The notes under the pieces are model-generated. The model saw nothing but the letters and a program-made list of their open reading frames with translations, ran no database searches and was not told the DNA's origin. Position numbers and translations under genes: made by a program. A DNA stretch of 64,000 bases, from assembly GCF_000715075.1 (NCBI RefSeq), contig NC_134084.1, positions 7,938,501 through 8,002,500 on the forward strand, in the 5' to 3' direction. The stretch comes from Nicotiana tabacum. Taxonomy: Eukaryota > Streptophyta > Magnoliopsida > Solanales > Solanaceae. Below are positions 12,150 through 26,478 of this stretch, in pieces (position 1 is the first letter of the stretch; each line of letters opens with the position of its first letter).

Positions 12150-12432
12150 CCTCTGATCTCGCAATTGCGAGATCAAGCTTTGCAAATGCGAGCTTAACAG
12201 TCATGGCAATTGCGAGGTCTTTATCGCAACTGCGAAGAGGACCTGGTCCAGCAGAGTTCACAATTGTGAACATGTCTTCGCATTTGCGAAGTAGTCAGGG
12301 AAGGGGGAATCATCGCAATTGTGACCAAAGGTTAGCATTTGCGACAGTTCGACAGGTTCGCATTTGCGATGCCAGTCTCGCATTTGCGAGCTTCGCAATT
12401 GCGAAGCTCAGGTCGCAAATGCGATATCCGCA
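12150..12432. repeat. Cluster of palindromic 12-mers (TCGCAATTGCGA type) in the LTR
   Basis: About a dozen variants of the dyad-symmetric TCGCAATTGCGA or TCGCATTTGCGA/TCGCAAATGCGA lie within about 280 bp, often only 10-25 bp apart. The same cluster is conserved at 20310-20575 (3' LTR) and 27459-27745 (the separate LTR at 26738). It lies about 700-950 bp upstream of the LTR TATA motif. This could be a protein-binding array or a source of hairpin RNA; function is unknown. Confidence 0.9.
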
Positions 12433-12530
12433 ACTATTCAAAACATAACTTAGACGGGATTTTCACTCATTATTCACATTTTTCAAATCCTAGAACCCTA
12501 GAGGCGATTCTCCCAAGACCAAATCTTTCC

Positions 12531-12549
12531 CAAAACTTTGGTAAGTGAT
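12531..12549 (+). promoter_or_regulatory. Conserved 5' splice-site-like sequence in the LTR
   Basis: CTTTG followed by GTAAGTGATCC is a perfect plant donor consensus. It lies about 40 bp after an AACCCTAGAGGCGATT block. The same context recurs at 20680 and 27853 in the other two LTRs. It may be a donor in an LTR-initiated transcript, but no acceptor has been identified. Confidence 0.4.
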
Positions 12550-13106
12550 CCTAACCCACTTTCTTTCAATTTCCCATCACATTTCATGAATTTCCAACCA
12601 AAAATCTAAGATTTCTATGGTAAAAATTGGGGATTTGGGTAGAATTTAGGAATTTCAAAATTTGGGAATTTAGACCTCAAATTGAGGTCGGGTTCCAAAA
12701 CCAATTGTATATTCGAGCTCGGGGGTGAATGAGTAATTAGGTTTTGGTCCAAAATTTTGAGTTTGGACCAAGCGGGCTCGGGGTCGAGTTTTGGTTTTTT
12801 AGGGAAAATGTTAGAGAACCTATATTTATGCATTGGAATTGATTTCTTTAGCATTTATTGATGTTATTAAGTTAATTATGACTAAATACGAGTGATTTGG
12901 TGGTGGAATCGAGAGGTAATATGGTGATTGAGCTTTAAAATACCTGTTGGCTTGAGATAAGTGTTTGGTCTAACCTTGACTTGAGGGAATAGGGATCCCC
13001 AACTTGCTTGCTATGTGAAATACCATGTGTGTAGCGTATAGTTGTGGTGACGAGCACTTATGCTTCGCCAAATTACTTGTTTAGCTTGTTCCCTTGCCCC
13101 GTTTCC

Positions 13107-13115
13107 CTATATATT
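13107..13115 (+). promoter_or_regulatory. LTR TATA motif
   Basis: CTATATATT inside a TTTCCCTATATATTACTCTC context, conserved at 21246-21254 in the 3' LTR and near 28419 in the LTR at 26738. The following pyrimidine-rich stretch fits a start region. Transcription would begin about 30 bp downstream, giving an R-U5 of about 1.25 kb. Confidence 0.55.
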
Positions 13116-13424
13116 ACTCTCTTGTCTTACTTGCTACTTGCTTATTGATGTTTCCATGTCTAATTGCTTCTTATTAAATATTGCTTCTCTATTGGTGTTG
13201 TTAATTGTTCCATTGTTCCATTATATCACACTGGTTGTTTATATTGGTTTATTGGTGCTTCATGGTACACTTTGGTTGGTCTCGTTGTATAGTTTCAACT
13301 GGTGAAGTTTCATAATTGTAGTAATATTCCATTGTGTTGGATTGAGGTATAAGTGTTTTGGAGGATTTGAGTTAACTTGTGAAACACTTGTCTTTATTTT
13401 TGTGATTGTTGCTGATATATATAT

Positions 13425-13690
13425 TGGGATCGGGTTGCACGTTGCAACAAGAGGAATAATGGTGAATGCGATTGTCTGGTGGGATCGGGTTGCACGCCGT
13501 AACAAGGAGTAATAAGGGTGAACAGGTAGTATCGGGCTGCACGCCGTAACAGGAGGAATAAAGGTAATATATTGAGGAGTAATAAGGGTGGGCTGGTGGG
13601 ATCGGGTTGCACGCCACAACAAGGAGTAATAAGGGTGAATATTTAAACCGTTATTGACTATATGGTGGGATCGGGATGCACGCCGCATCA
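13425..13690 (+). repeat. Tandem 40-50-bp repeats in the LTR (R/U5 side)
   Basis: About five copies of a unit with GGGATCGGGTTGCACGCCG, ACAAGGAGTAATAAGGGTGA and variable spacers. The same array occurs at about 21670-21905 in the 3' LTR. Minus-strand frames through it are artefacts of the repetition. Confidence 0.85.
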
Positions 13691-14404
13691 ATTATTGTTT
13701 ATGTATTCATTTCTGCTGAGGCTCATTATTGTAGTGTTGAAACTCCCTTAAGGATTGGTTATAGTTGAGTATTGGTAGAAGACTGGGTTCTGTATTTATT
13801 TAATGCAAGTTACTGTTATATTTCATTATGTATTTCCTTTCTATTTTAGTATAAAATGTTGCAGGTTATATATATTGTTATGCCCCGCCATAGCCTCATC
13901 ACTACCTCATCGAGGTTAGGCTCGACACTTACTAGTACATAGAGTTGGTTGTAGTGATACTGTACTCTGCACTTCCTATGCAGATTTTGGAGCTAGTGGC
14001 TGATTGAGAGGTTGGTTGGTGTTACTACATTCAGGAGACCCAAGGTAGTCCTACAGGCATCCACAGGCCCTGGCTTCCCCTCCTATCTTTACTTCATTTC
14101 TGTTTTACTTTCTTCGAGACAAATGTATTTTCTTTCAAACCATTACTTGTAGTATTCGTAGAATGTTCGTGAATTGTGACACCAGTTTCTGGGTGGTATT
14201 TACTTCTATTTTTGTTAATAGTGCAAGAGTAATTAGTTAAATTATGTACTTTCGCTTTTATTTCTGATGATTTAGTTTTATTAGACCTTAATTATAAATG
14301 AACAAAGGAAAAGGTGTAAGATTCTATAATGTTGGCTTGCCTAATGAGTGCAATGTTAGGTGCCATCACGGTCTCGACGGTGAAAAATTTGTGTCGTGAC
14401 AAGT

Positions 14405-14416
14405 TGGTATCAGAGC
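14405..14416 (+). other. Primer binding site (initiator tRNA-Met type)
   Basis: TGGTATCAGAGC begins 3 bp after the 5' LTR end. It is the classic plant LTR-element site complementary to the 3' end of initiator tRNA-Met, where minus-strand synthesis starts. Confidence 0.9.
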
Positions 14417-14662
14417 ACTAGGTTGCTTAGGTCTCACAATTCACGGACAAGCTTGGTAGATTCTAAGAGATCGGTACAAAGACGTCTGTTCTTATCCCCT
14501 AGAGGCTACAAAGTTGGGAACAATTTCCCATCTATTCATCTCTGTTGTGCGGTTTGATATCTCAATGCTAATTGAACTTTCTACTCTATTCTTTCGCAGA
14601 TAGCGAGAAAACGTACCGCTTCATTAGTTGATTAGCAGTCCGAGCCCCCAGTGGAAGCTCCT

Positions 14663-16213
14663 ATGAGGAGCAGAGGACGGGGGCCGAGGCAAGGGTAGGG
14701 CACAACCTAGAGCTCGAGCAGCAGCACCAGCAGGGAGCCTCAGGTAGAGTTTGATGATGAGGTTCCAGCCTAGACCGTTCCAGCAGGCCCAACTCAGGTT
14801 CCGGAGGGGTTCATAGCTACCCCGGTACTTCAGGATGCTTTGGTCCGTCTAGTTGGCCTTATGGAGAGTGTTACTCAGGCAGGAATACTTCCTGTAGCAC
14901 CAGCCATCTCTCGGACTGGGGTAGGTGCACAAACTCCCTCTACTCACACTCCGGAGCAGATGACTCCCCAGTTTCAGACTCCAGCAACTCATCAAGTTAG
15001 GGAAGTTCCGCTGGGTATTGTAGCGCAGATCGGTGATGGATCAGCTATGTCTTCGGAGGCTTTGTGGAGGTTGGACAGGTTCACCAAGCTTTCACTACTA
15101 CCTATAGCGGTACATCTTCAGAGGATCCCCAAGACTATTTAGACAGTTGCTATGAGGTTCTACAGAACATAGGGATAGTGGAGACCAATGGGGTCGACTT
15201 TGCTACTTTTTGTCTGTCGGGTTCCCCCAAGAAATGGTGGAGAGACTATTGTTTGGCCAGACCAGCGGGGTCACCAGCTCTCATTTGGGACCATTTCTCA
15301 TATCTATTCTTGGAGAAGTATCTTCCTATCACTCAGAAAGGGGACTATCGGAGGCGGTTTGAGCGCCTTCAGCAGGGTTCTATGACCGTCACTCAGTACG
15401 AGACCAGATTTGTTGATTTGGCCCATCATGCTATTCTTATACTTCCCACCGAGAGGGAAAGGGTGAGGAGGTTTATTGAGGGACTTACTTAGTCTATCAG
15501 ATTGCAGATGACTAAGGAGACAGGGAGTGAGATTTCTTTCCAAGATGCAGCCAATGTGGCCAAGCGAGTCGAGATGGTTTTAGCTCAGGGGAGTGGTCAG
15601 GGGTTTGATAAGAGGCCTCATCACTCTGGTGGATTCACTGGGACCTCATCTGGAGGTCGAGGTACTTTTGGTAGGAGCCATCATCCCAGGCCGTTTCATT
15701 CAGCACTTCAGACATCCCATGTAGCTTCAGGGGATCGTGGTCCTTATGTACCTCCTTCAGGACAACTAGCTTATAGTGCACCAACAACTCCCATCAGAGC
15801 ACCTCATCTTCAGAATTATTATCGCGGTCATCCAGCCTATCAGGTTCAGTCTCAATTTTGTCAGCCGTAGTATTTAGATGGATATTTTGAGTGTGGTGAG
15901 TATGGGCATGTCCGGAGGACCTGTCCGAGATCAGTGGGTATTTATTCACAGCAGCAGAGTTCTTTAGCCATGATTCGGGCACCGCTTGCCCAGCCAGCTA
16001 GAGGTAGGGGTCAAGGGGCCAGAGGTAGGGGTCAGCCCGCTAGAGGTAGAGGTGAGGCCGTTAGAGATGGAGGCCAGGCCGCTAGAGGTGGAGGCCAGCT
16101 AGCAGGAGGTCGTCCTAGAGATATGGTTCAACATGGTGGGGCCCAGTCACGATGTTATGCTTTCCCATCCAGGCTTGAGGCTGAGTCCTCCGATGCAGTT
16201 ATCATAGGTACTG
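14663..16213 (+). pseudogene. Gag polyprotein, degraded (Tekay-like element)
   Basis: Capsid/nucleocapsid precursor of the retrotransposon. The capsid-like segment is readable at 15064-15492 (KKWWRDYCLA, then YLPITQKGDYRRRFERLQQG), and continues in the same frame at 15502-15870 and from 15934. The zinc knuckle at about 15889-15930 reads FECGEYGHVRRTCPR. The first Cys of the CCHC box appears to be Tyr (TGT to TAT), so metal binding is probably lost. Arg/Gly-rich repeats follow at 15985-16110. Stops lie at 15490 and 15868, both TAG, and there is a frame change near 15060. The N-terminal region before 14840 is interrupted by stops. Confidence 0.88.
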
Positions 16214-16214
16214 T

Positions 16215-19200
16215 TTGGTTTATAGTAGAGATGCTTCAGTTTTATTTGATCTAGGGTCTACGAACTCCTATGTGTCTTCTTATTTTACATCATATTTGGT
16301 TGTGCCTCGTGATTCATTGAGTGCTCCCGTATATGTGTCCATGCTGGTGGGTGATTCTATTATTGTAAATCGTGTTTATCGCTCGTGTGTGGTTGTTATT
16401 GGGGGTCTTAAGACTAGTGTAGATCTCATACTTCTTGATATGGTTAATTTTGATGTCATTTTGAGGATGGATTGGTTGTCACCTTATCATGCCATATTGG
16501 ATTGTCATGCCAAGACCGTGACCTTAGCTTTGCCGAGGTTGCCCCGATTGGAGTGGAGGGGGACTCTTGGTCATACTACCAACATAGTTATCTCTTATAT
16601 AAAGGTTCGGCGTATGGTCGAGAAGGGGTGTTTGGCTTATTTGGCTTATGTTCGTAGTTCTAGTACTGAGGTTCCTTCTATGGATTTTGTGCCACTTATT
16701 CGGGAGTTTCCATAGGTGTTTCCTGCAGACCTGCCGGGGATGCCACCCGACAGGGATATTGACTTTTGTATTGATTTGGCTCCGGGCACTCAGCACCATT
16801 TCTATCCCGCCATACCGTATGGCCCTACAATAGTGGAAAAAATTGAAGGAGTAGTTGCAAGACCTGCTTGATCAGGGCTTTGTTAGTCCTAGTGTCTCAT
16901 CTTGGGGCGCACTGGTGTTGTTTGTTAAGAAGAAGGATGGATCAATGAGGATGTGCATCGATTATCGGGAGTTGAACAAAGTTACCATCAAGAACAAGTA
17001 TCCATTGTCGAGGATAGATAATTTATTTATCAGCTTCAGGGTGCCAAAGTATTTTCGAAGATTGATTTGAGATCTGGCTACCATCAGATGAGGATTAGGG
17101 CATCCGATGCCTCTAAGACAGCTTTTCGGACTCCGTACCGACATTGTGAGTTCTTAATGATGTCATTTGGGTTGACAAATTCCCCAGCATCATTTATGGA
17201 TTTGATGAACCAAGTGTTTAGGCCTTATCTGGATTCCTTTATAATTGTTTTCATTGATGATATCTTGATCTACTCTCACAGTCGAGAGGAGCATGAGTAG
17301 TATCTTTAAGTCGTTCTTCAGACTTTGAGAGACAGCCAGTTATATGTTAAGTTTTTTAAGTGTGAATTTTGGTTGAGTTCAGTTGCTTTCCTGGGTCACA
17401 TTGTATCAGCAAAGGATATTCAGGTGGATCCTAAGAAGATTGAGGCAGTCAAGGACTGGCCTAGGCCCATATCAGCTACAGAGATCTGGAGTTTCTTGGG
17501 TTTGGCGGGTTACTACCATCGGTTTGTGGAGGGGTTTTCATCTATAACAGCTCCGATGACTAGATTGACCTAGAAGAGTGCCTTGTTCAAGTGGTCGGAC
17601 GAGTGTGAGGTGAGCTTTCAGAAGCTCAAGATAGCTTTGACTACGGTGCCGGTGTTGGTATTGCCCACATGTTCAGGGCTATATACAGTATATTGTGACA
17701 CATCTCGTATTGGACTTGGTGCGGTATTGATACAGAAAGGCAAGGTGATTGCATATGCTTCACGGCAGTTGAAGATTCACTAGAAGAATTATCCAGTTCA
17801 TGATTTGGAACTAACAACCATTGTTCACGTGTTGAAGATTTGGAGGCACTATCTATATGGCGTGTCGTGTGAAGTGTTCACGGATCATAAGAGTTTGTAG
17901 TATTTGTTCAAGCAAAAGGAGCTCAATTTGAGGCAGAGAAGGTGGTTGGAGCTATTGAAAGACTATGATATCACCATCTTGTATCATCCTGGGAAGGCCA
18001 ATGTGGTGGCCGATGCTCTGAGTAGGAAGTCGGCTAGTATGGGTAGCCTTGCGTATATTTCAGTCAATGAGAGACCGCTTGCTTTGGATGTCCAGGATTT
18101 AGTTCGTGAGGTTAGATGTTTCTGAGCCTAGTCGTGTTCTAGCTTGTACAGTCGCTCGGTCTTCATCATTTGAGCGTATCAGAGATCGACAGTATGATGA
18201 CTCTCATTTGCTTGTCCTTAGGGACACAGTGCGGCACAGTGGTGCCAAGCAGGTTACAGTCGGAGATGATGGAGTTTTGAGAATGTAGGGTCGTGTTTGT
18301 GTGCCTAATGTGGATGGACTTCGTGAGTTGACTCTAGAGGAGGCCCATAGTTCCCGGTATTATATTCATCCAGGCGCCACAAAAATGTATCAGGATTTGA
18401 GGCATCATAATTGGTAAAGGAGGATGAAGAAAGATATTGCTGCATATGTAGCTCGATGTTTGAATTGTCCGCAAGTGAAGTATGAGCATCAGAGACCTGG
18501 TGGTTTGCTTCAGCAGATTGAGATTCCTGAGTGGAAGTGGGAGCGTATCACTATGGATTTCGTTGTTGGACTCCCACGGACTAAGAGAAAGTTCGATGCA
18601 GTATGGGTTATTGTGGATAGGCTGACTAAGTCAGCGCATTTCATTCCTGTGGCAATTTCCTATTCTTCAGAGCGGTTACCTGAGATCTATATCTGGGAGA
18701 TCGTTCGTCTTCATGGTGTGTCTGTGTCTATTATTTTTGACCGAGGTACGCAGTTTACCTTGCATTTTTGGAGGGCAGTACATCGTGAATTGGTACGCGG
18801 GTCGATTTGAGCACAATATTTCATCCTCAGATGGATGGACAGTCCAAGCGTACTATTCAGATTTTGGAGAATATGCTTCGCGCCTGTGTTATTGACTTTG
18901 GAGGTTCTTGGGATCAGTTCTTGGCATTAACGGAGTTTTCCTACAATAACAGTTACTAGTCGAGCATCCAGATGGCTCATTGTGAGGCATTATATGGTAG
19001 ACAGTGTCGATTGTCTGTTGGGTGGTTTGAGCCGCGGGAGGCTCGGTTTGTGGGTACAGATTTAGTACAGGGTGCCTTGGATAAGGTTAAGATTATTCAG
19101 GATAGACTTTGGGTAGCTTAGTCCAGGCAGAGAGCGAGTGTTGCTTCGAGTGTCGCTCATGAAGGGCGTGATGAGATTTGGGAAGAAGGGCAAGCAAAGC

Positions 19201-19540
19201 CCTATATTCATCGGGCCTTTTGAGATCCTTCATCGAGTGGGAGAGGTGGTTTACAGACTTGCGTTGCCGCCAGGTTTATCAACAGTACATCCAGTGTTTT
19301 ATGTGTCCATGCTTTGGAAGTATCACGACAATCCATCCCACGTGTTAGATTTCAGCACAATCCGGTTGGACGAGGATTTGACCTACGAGGAGGAGCCGGT
19401 AGATATTCTAGGCCAGCAGGTTCGTCAGTTGAGAGCGAAGAGTTACCCTTCGGTTCGCGTGTAGTGGAGAGGTCAGCCTGTTGAGGCAGCTACCTGGAAG
19501 TCCGAGTTCGATATACGAAGTAGATATCCCTATCTTTTCA
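16215..19540 (+). pseudogene. Pol polyprotein: protease, RT, RNase H, integrase, chromodomain (degraded)
   Basis: Replication and integration enzymes in gypsy order. Protease: DLGSTNSYVSSYF at about 16245, followed by [24 protein letters not shown], then [16 protein letters not shown], and the catalytic FIDDILIYS near 17250. RNase H: from about 17583 (YCDTSRIGLGAVL; FTDHKSL). Integrase: a CLNCPQVK zinc finger at about 18450, Asp in MDFVVGLP near 18556 and Asp in IFDRGTQF near 18733. Chromodomain: about 19388-19534, including QVRQLRAKS, WRGQPVEAATW and SRYPYLF. Stops at 16713, 17298, 17571, 17781, 17898, 18286, 18957, 19119 and 19462 are all TAG; frames shift near 16850, 17040, 18105 and 18790. 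It cannot make an intact product. Confidence 0.93.
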
Positions 19541-19586
19541 TCGACTCAAGTACTTTTCTATGTCCGTTCGGGGACGAACGATTGTT

Positions 19587-19600
19587 TTAGAGGTGGAGAA
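19587..19600 (+). other. Polypurine tract
   Basis: TTAGAGGTGGAGAA directly precedes the 3' LTR. A purine-rich run here primes plus-strand DNA synthesis in LTR retrotransposons. Confidence 0.75.
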
Positions 19601-22505
<2,905 letters not shown>

Positions 22506-22510
22506 ATCAC

Positions 22511-23202
22511 CTCTGCATTAAATAGATAGTTTTAGATACTTACAAACGTTAAATAAATTAGTATCATTCGTTTGCTTCACTATAGATTTTGTTTGGAATA
22601 ATGATGGTATCCCGATCAGTTTGTATACATTTCGACTATTTATTTAATACCTGCTATCTCCCGCCGTACTTCAATATAGAATATTATGAGAAACTATACA
22701 ATATGAGCAGCTAACACACATGCTAAGACTATTCTGTCCCATTTAGAGAAGAAAGAAAAAGAGGAGAAAGAAAGTCCATTGTCTACTAGATACAAATGCC
22801 TATGGCTCTATTAATATATTTGTGAAGTTGCCTAAAGAATTGACTTGCAGAGTTAATGAGTTATTGAGGTTGTTCATTCTTTGACCATTATAAAATATGA
22901 AAATGGAAAAAATGAGTTTATTTAATTTCTTAGGTCCACCTGTCTTGAATAATAGCTGCTCATGGCCCTCCATTCCTAAAAAGACATTAAAATGATAAAT
23001 AATAAACATTAAAACATTACTACTAGTTATTTGTTTTTTTTTTTTTTAAAAATAGTTTTGATATACAACTTCATGTGTTTTCATTACGAGCTAGCTAATT
23101 GATGTGTGATTGTTGAATTTCATTAACACACACAAAAACAAAAGTGTAGTGGCAAAATGGATTAAAAAATATTTTATGTCATGAGTTTGACTCTAGTTTA
23201 GA
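22511..23202. other. AT-rich intergenic DNA, nothing recognised
   Basis: Pre-insertion flank of the Tekay-like element. Short frames only, no domain, no transposon ends. A poly-T run lies at about 23033-23047. Confidence 0.5.
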
Positions 23203-24155
23203 TCAGCAATGTTGTATGGGGCAGAGTGTTGGCCAGCAAAAACTCACATATCCAGAAGATCAAAGTAGTAGGAATGAGGATGTTGAGGTAGATGTGCAGA
23301 CACACTAGAATGAATAAGATTAGGAATGAAGTTATCCGGGAGAAGGTGGGCATGGCCAGGGGCGGAGCTACGTACTAAATTTAGGTGCTTCAGCACCCAT
23401 TAAACTTTACACAATATAGGTATAGTTATATAAGAAATTTGAGGCATCTGATATAAAAGTAAAAGAAAGCACCTACCAACCAAAAAATTAAGTAGTTACG
23501 ACACATCAAGAAAAATTAAGCACCCACGAACATAAAATCCTGGATCCGCCACTGGGCATGGCTCCTATGGATGACAAGATGCGAGAAGCGAGGCTCACAT
23601 GGTTCGGGCACGTGCAGAGGAGAAGCCCAGATGCCCCGGTAAGGAGGTGTAAGCGGTTGGCTTTGGCGGGTACGAGAAGAGGTAGGGAGCGACTTAAGAA
23701 GTATTGTGGAGAGGTGATCAGGTTGGACATGACGTGACTTCATATTTCCGAGGACATGACCCTTGATGGGAAGGTGTAGAGGTCGAGCATTAGGGTGGTA
23801 GGTTGGGAGGTAGTTGAGCATTTTTCTACTTCGTACCGGGTGTGAGGCTAGCCTAATAGGATTTCATCTTAGATTGCTAGTGGTAAATATTGTGTTCACA
23901 TTATTCTCCTATTTTTATAGTATCGGGCCTTATCTACTTGTTATTGTTATTGTTTTTCATCTATTTTCTAGTTCTTATGTCGTTGTTATTATTTCTATGG
24001 TTTCTGTTGATGGTACTGATATATTTGTCTCTTTTCGTCTTCTTGAGCCGAGGGTCTTTCGGAAACAGCCTCTCTGCTCCCTCGGGGTAGGGGTAAGGCC
24101 TGCGTACTCACTATCCTCCCCAGACCCACTTGTAGGATTTCACTAGGTTGTTGTT
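23203..24155 (+). mobile_element. 5'-truncated RTE-type LINE with complete 3' tail
   Basis: It opens in the C-terminal part of the LINE reverse transcriptase-like protein (AMLYGAECW at about 23208, [20 protein letters not shown] at about 23577-23640, [13 protein letters not shown] after it), with in-frame stops. It then runs through a 3' UTR into the TS-like tail at 24045-24155 (GAGGGTCTTTCGGAAACAGC, GGGTAAGGCCTGCGTAC) and ends in (TTG)n. A hAT MITE interrupts it at 23357-23554. RTE assignment is from memory of the family. Confidence 0.8.
23357..23554. mobile_element. hAT-type MITE inserted in the LINE, 8-bp target duplication
   Basis: The 198-bp element has ends CAGGGGCGGAGCTA (left) and TGGATCCGCCACTG (right), which are imperfect inverted repeats. 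A perfect 8-bp duplication GGCATGGC lies at 23349-23356 and 23555-23562. Removing it and one duplication copy joins the LINE frame, so it inserted after the LINE. Confidence 0.93.
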
Positions 24156-25411
24156 GAGTTTGACTCCTAGTTATGAAAATTTTAATATCAATAATATATA
24201 ATGATAATTATCAATATACATTAACTTAGATCGCTTTAGAAACTCATAAATTTAAATTCTAGATTCACCTCAAATCAACAATTTATCTGTTTTTTTCTCT
24301 CTTTTTTTGGGGTGAAAATCAGTAGCTTATTTGATTGCATCTATATATAGACCTTCTCTTTATAGGAAGCACTTTCATTACTCCAAAATCTTATTAAATT
24401 CATGAATTTATATCCTTGAGAAAAGCATCTCAATCGAACTCATGCAACCATTTATCTCAGAAAAGATATAAGATTAAAGTAGGAAAAGGAGTTGGGATTA
24501 GGTACTTGAATTGATGGGTAGAAAGTTGTACAAAATTTCAGGTAGGAAAAGTGAGTGCAAAATTTCAGGTAGGAAAAGTAATTTTTAGTAGAAGTGGTAG
24601 ATTCACGACATCTTTAATTACTTGGAGAACTCAATATTAATTAGTACTATTATCCATCGGAGTGATTGATTCTATTACTCGAACACATAACCTATAAGTA
24701 AAAGTGAATTTATGATTTAAATTTAATGAGTTCGTACAACGATCTCAACTTAACATACAATAGTTTATGGGTTCACAATATAATATTTATAGATATTTAA
24801 TGAATTTCTTAGTACATATATAAGATATAAATAAAAGCTACTGGTGAATTTGGTCTTTGAGCTCTAGATCCGCCCCTGCCTATAGGTCAACCGACAAAGA
24901 CAACAATACCATGGTCACATAAGCGGAAAAAAATATCGGTTAAGTGTTATTGGGTAAATGTTATCCGATAATTTTTTTTTACATATTACAAAAAGTTATT
25001 GGATAAATGAATGAATAAATAAGTATATAATTAAATCTATTCCATTATACACCATCAACCGAAAAAGAAGATGGATATAGAAAAAACAACACCAAGATGA
25101 CCTTAAAATACAGTAGGATTCTTAGTTCTTTCCTTGTTCAATAGGTAATCGACATTCTATATAATTAAAAATGTTTGTATTAATTAAATATTATTGCCAT
25201 TAAAGTGGAGGTTCTTAAATTACAAGAGAAGTCTCCATATAAATACAGAATCAAAAGCCAGTGATAATAAGAATAAATACAAAAGCAAAGGAAAGATGAA
25301 GGACATACCTTTTCATTTTGACGACCCCTTGTCAAGGAATTAAGTTATACAACACTTATAGCATAAATATTTTTGTACAAATATTAAGTTATATAAATAT
25401 TATTAGTATTA
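24156..25411. other. Intergenic DNA with a hAT MITE right-end fragment
   Basis: AT-rich, no gene. A CTAGATCCGCCCCTG end at about 24864-24878 matches the right terminus of the MITE family seen at 23357, with about 180 bp of MITE-like sequence before it but no clean left end or target duplication. Confidence 0.45.
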
Positions 25412-25677
25412 TCTCGTCCTAATTTATGTAGTGATATGCGAATTTTGAAAGTCAAACGAGTTTTTCTTTGATTGCAATTTTTTCATATATATTTTAAATA
25501 TTTTGAATTGCTAATTATTGTGATTTATAAGTAGTTAGTACTTTTACGTAGTTTTCAAATATAAAAATTTTATTTCAAAAAATTTAAAGATTCTATGACT
25601 AAATTCATTCATGGTCAAAATTAAGAATTTTGACTATCAAAGCCTAAACTATAACACATAAATTAAGACAAAGGGAG
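25412..25677. mobile_element. Stowaway-type MITE (Tc1/mariner-derived)
   Basis: The left end reads CTCGTCCTAATTTATGTAGTG and the right end CACATAAATTAAGACAAAGGGAG, which are imperfect inverted repeats of the CTCCCTCCGTC type. TA lies at both boundaries (25410-25411 and 25678-25679). It is about 266 bp, non-coding and AT-rich, as expected for the family. Confidence 0.8.
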
Positions 25678-25679
25678 TA

Positions 25680-25925
25680 GTATGTTATAGCACATACTTT
25701 ATAATTTTTCTCGGTTATAGTTAATACTAATTGAATTTTTTTATCTTTAATTGTTTTCAATTGACTTGATTGTATAAATATTTGTTACATCATCAGTACA
25801 AAAATGAATAGTTTAATGCATCAAGTATCTTACGTTCACGCAAAAATCGAAAAACAAACGTATCCAAAATGCTGGATATAGACCGTCTACCCTGATTTAA
25901 AACCTGTGACTTAAGTTACACGAAA

Positions 25926-25957
<32 letters not shown>

Positions 25958-26478
25958 TCTCATAAAGTCGATTTGGAACATAGAATCCTAGATGTCAAAT
26001 CCAAAACTGAACCCCAGTTAATCTCACGAACTCAATAGCAGTTTGAAAAACCTGCATACTTTGTCCTTTTGCTTTATTTCTCCTACTATGACTTTGTCTT
26101 ATCTATTAGTCAATTACTAGCTTTTTCTGGTTTTACTCTTAATTTTTCCAAAAGGACAAATCAAGACTTCTCATCACAATTTTGAAGAAAATTGACATTT
26201 TTATTACCTAATGAACACGTACTTATATAATGACATGTGGGGTTTTGGCCTGCATGTTTTTTCTCCATTTTTTCCTTTGGAATTTGTTGTAGGACCCCCA
26301 GAAATCTAAAGGGATCTGATTTTTTTCCAACAAGTTTTCTTATACCAAGCCCTTGTTTGGTATATATTGTTGGTTGCCGCGGAGTAAAAATTTTCAGTAA
26401 GAAAATAAAAAAATAAATAAGTAAATTCATAAGAGTTATAGGGTGTCAATATATATAGAGAGAGAAATGTATACCAAA
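25680..26478. other. AT-rich intergenic DNA with a short (TA)n run
   Basis: A TA dinucleotide run of about 13 units lies at 25933-25957. An 89-codon minus-strand frame at 26161-26430 has no recognisable domain, and I do not support it as a gene. It lies downstream of the candidate exon at 26479-26664 and could at most be 3' flank. Confidence 0.4.

Larger units (their letters stand above)
11437..14401 (+). repeat. 5' LTR of the Tekay-like element
   Basis: A 2965-bp direct repeat starting TGTGATGACCC and ending GTGACA, matching 19601-22505 nearly end to end. It contains a palindrome cluster (12150-12432), a conserved GTAAGT donor-like site (12541), a TATA motif (13107-13115) and a 40-50-bp repeat array (13425-13690). 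It has a roughly 118-bp stretch (about 14037-14154) that is absent from the 3' LTR. Confidence 0.93.

Noticed and set aside
13260..13691. Minus-strand frames of 72-143 codons with RATRSH-type repeats
   Set aside because: They are shadows of the 40-50-bp LTR repeat array; the same array in the 3' LTR gives different, broken frames.
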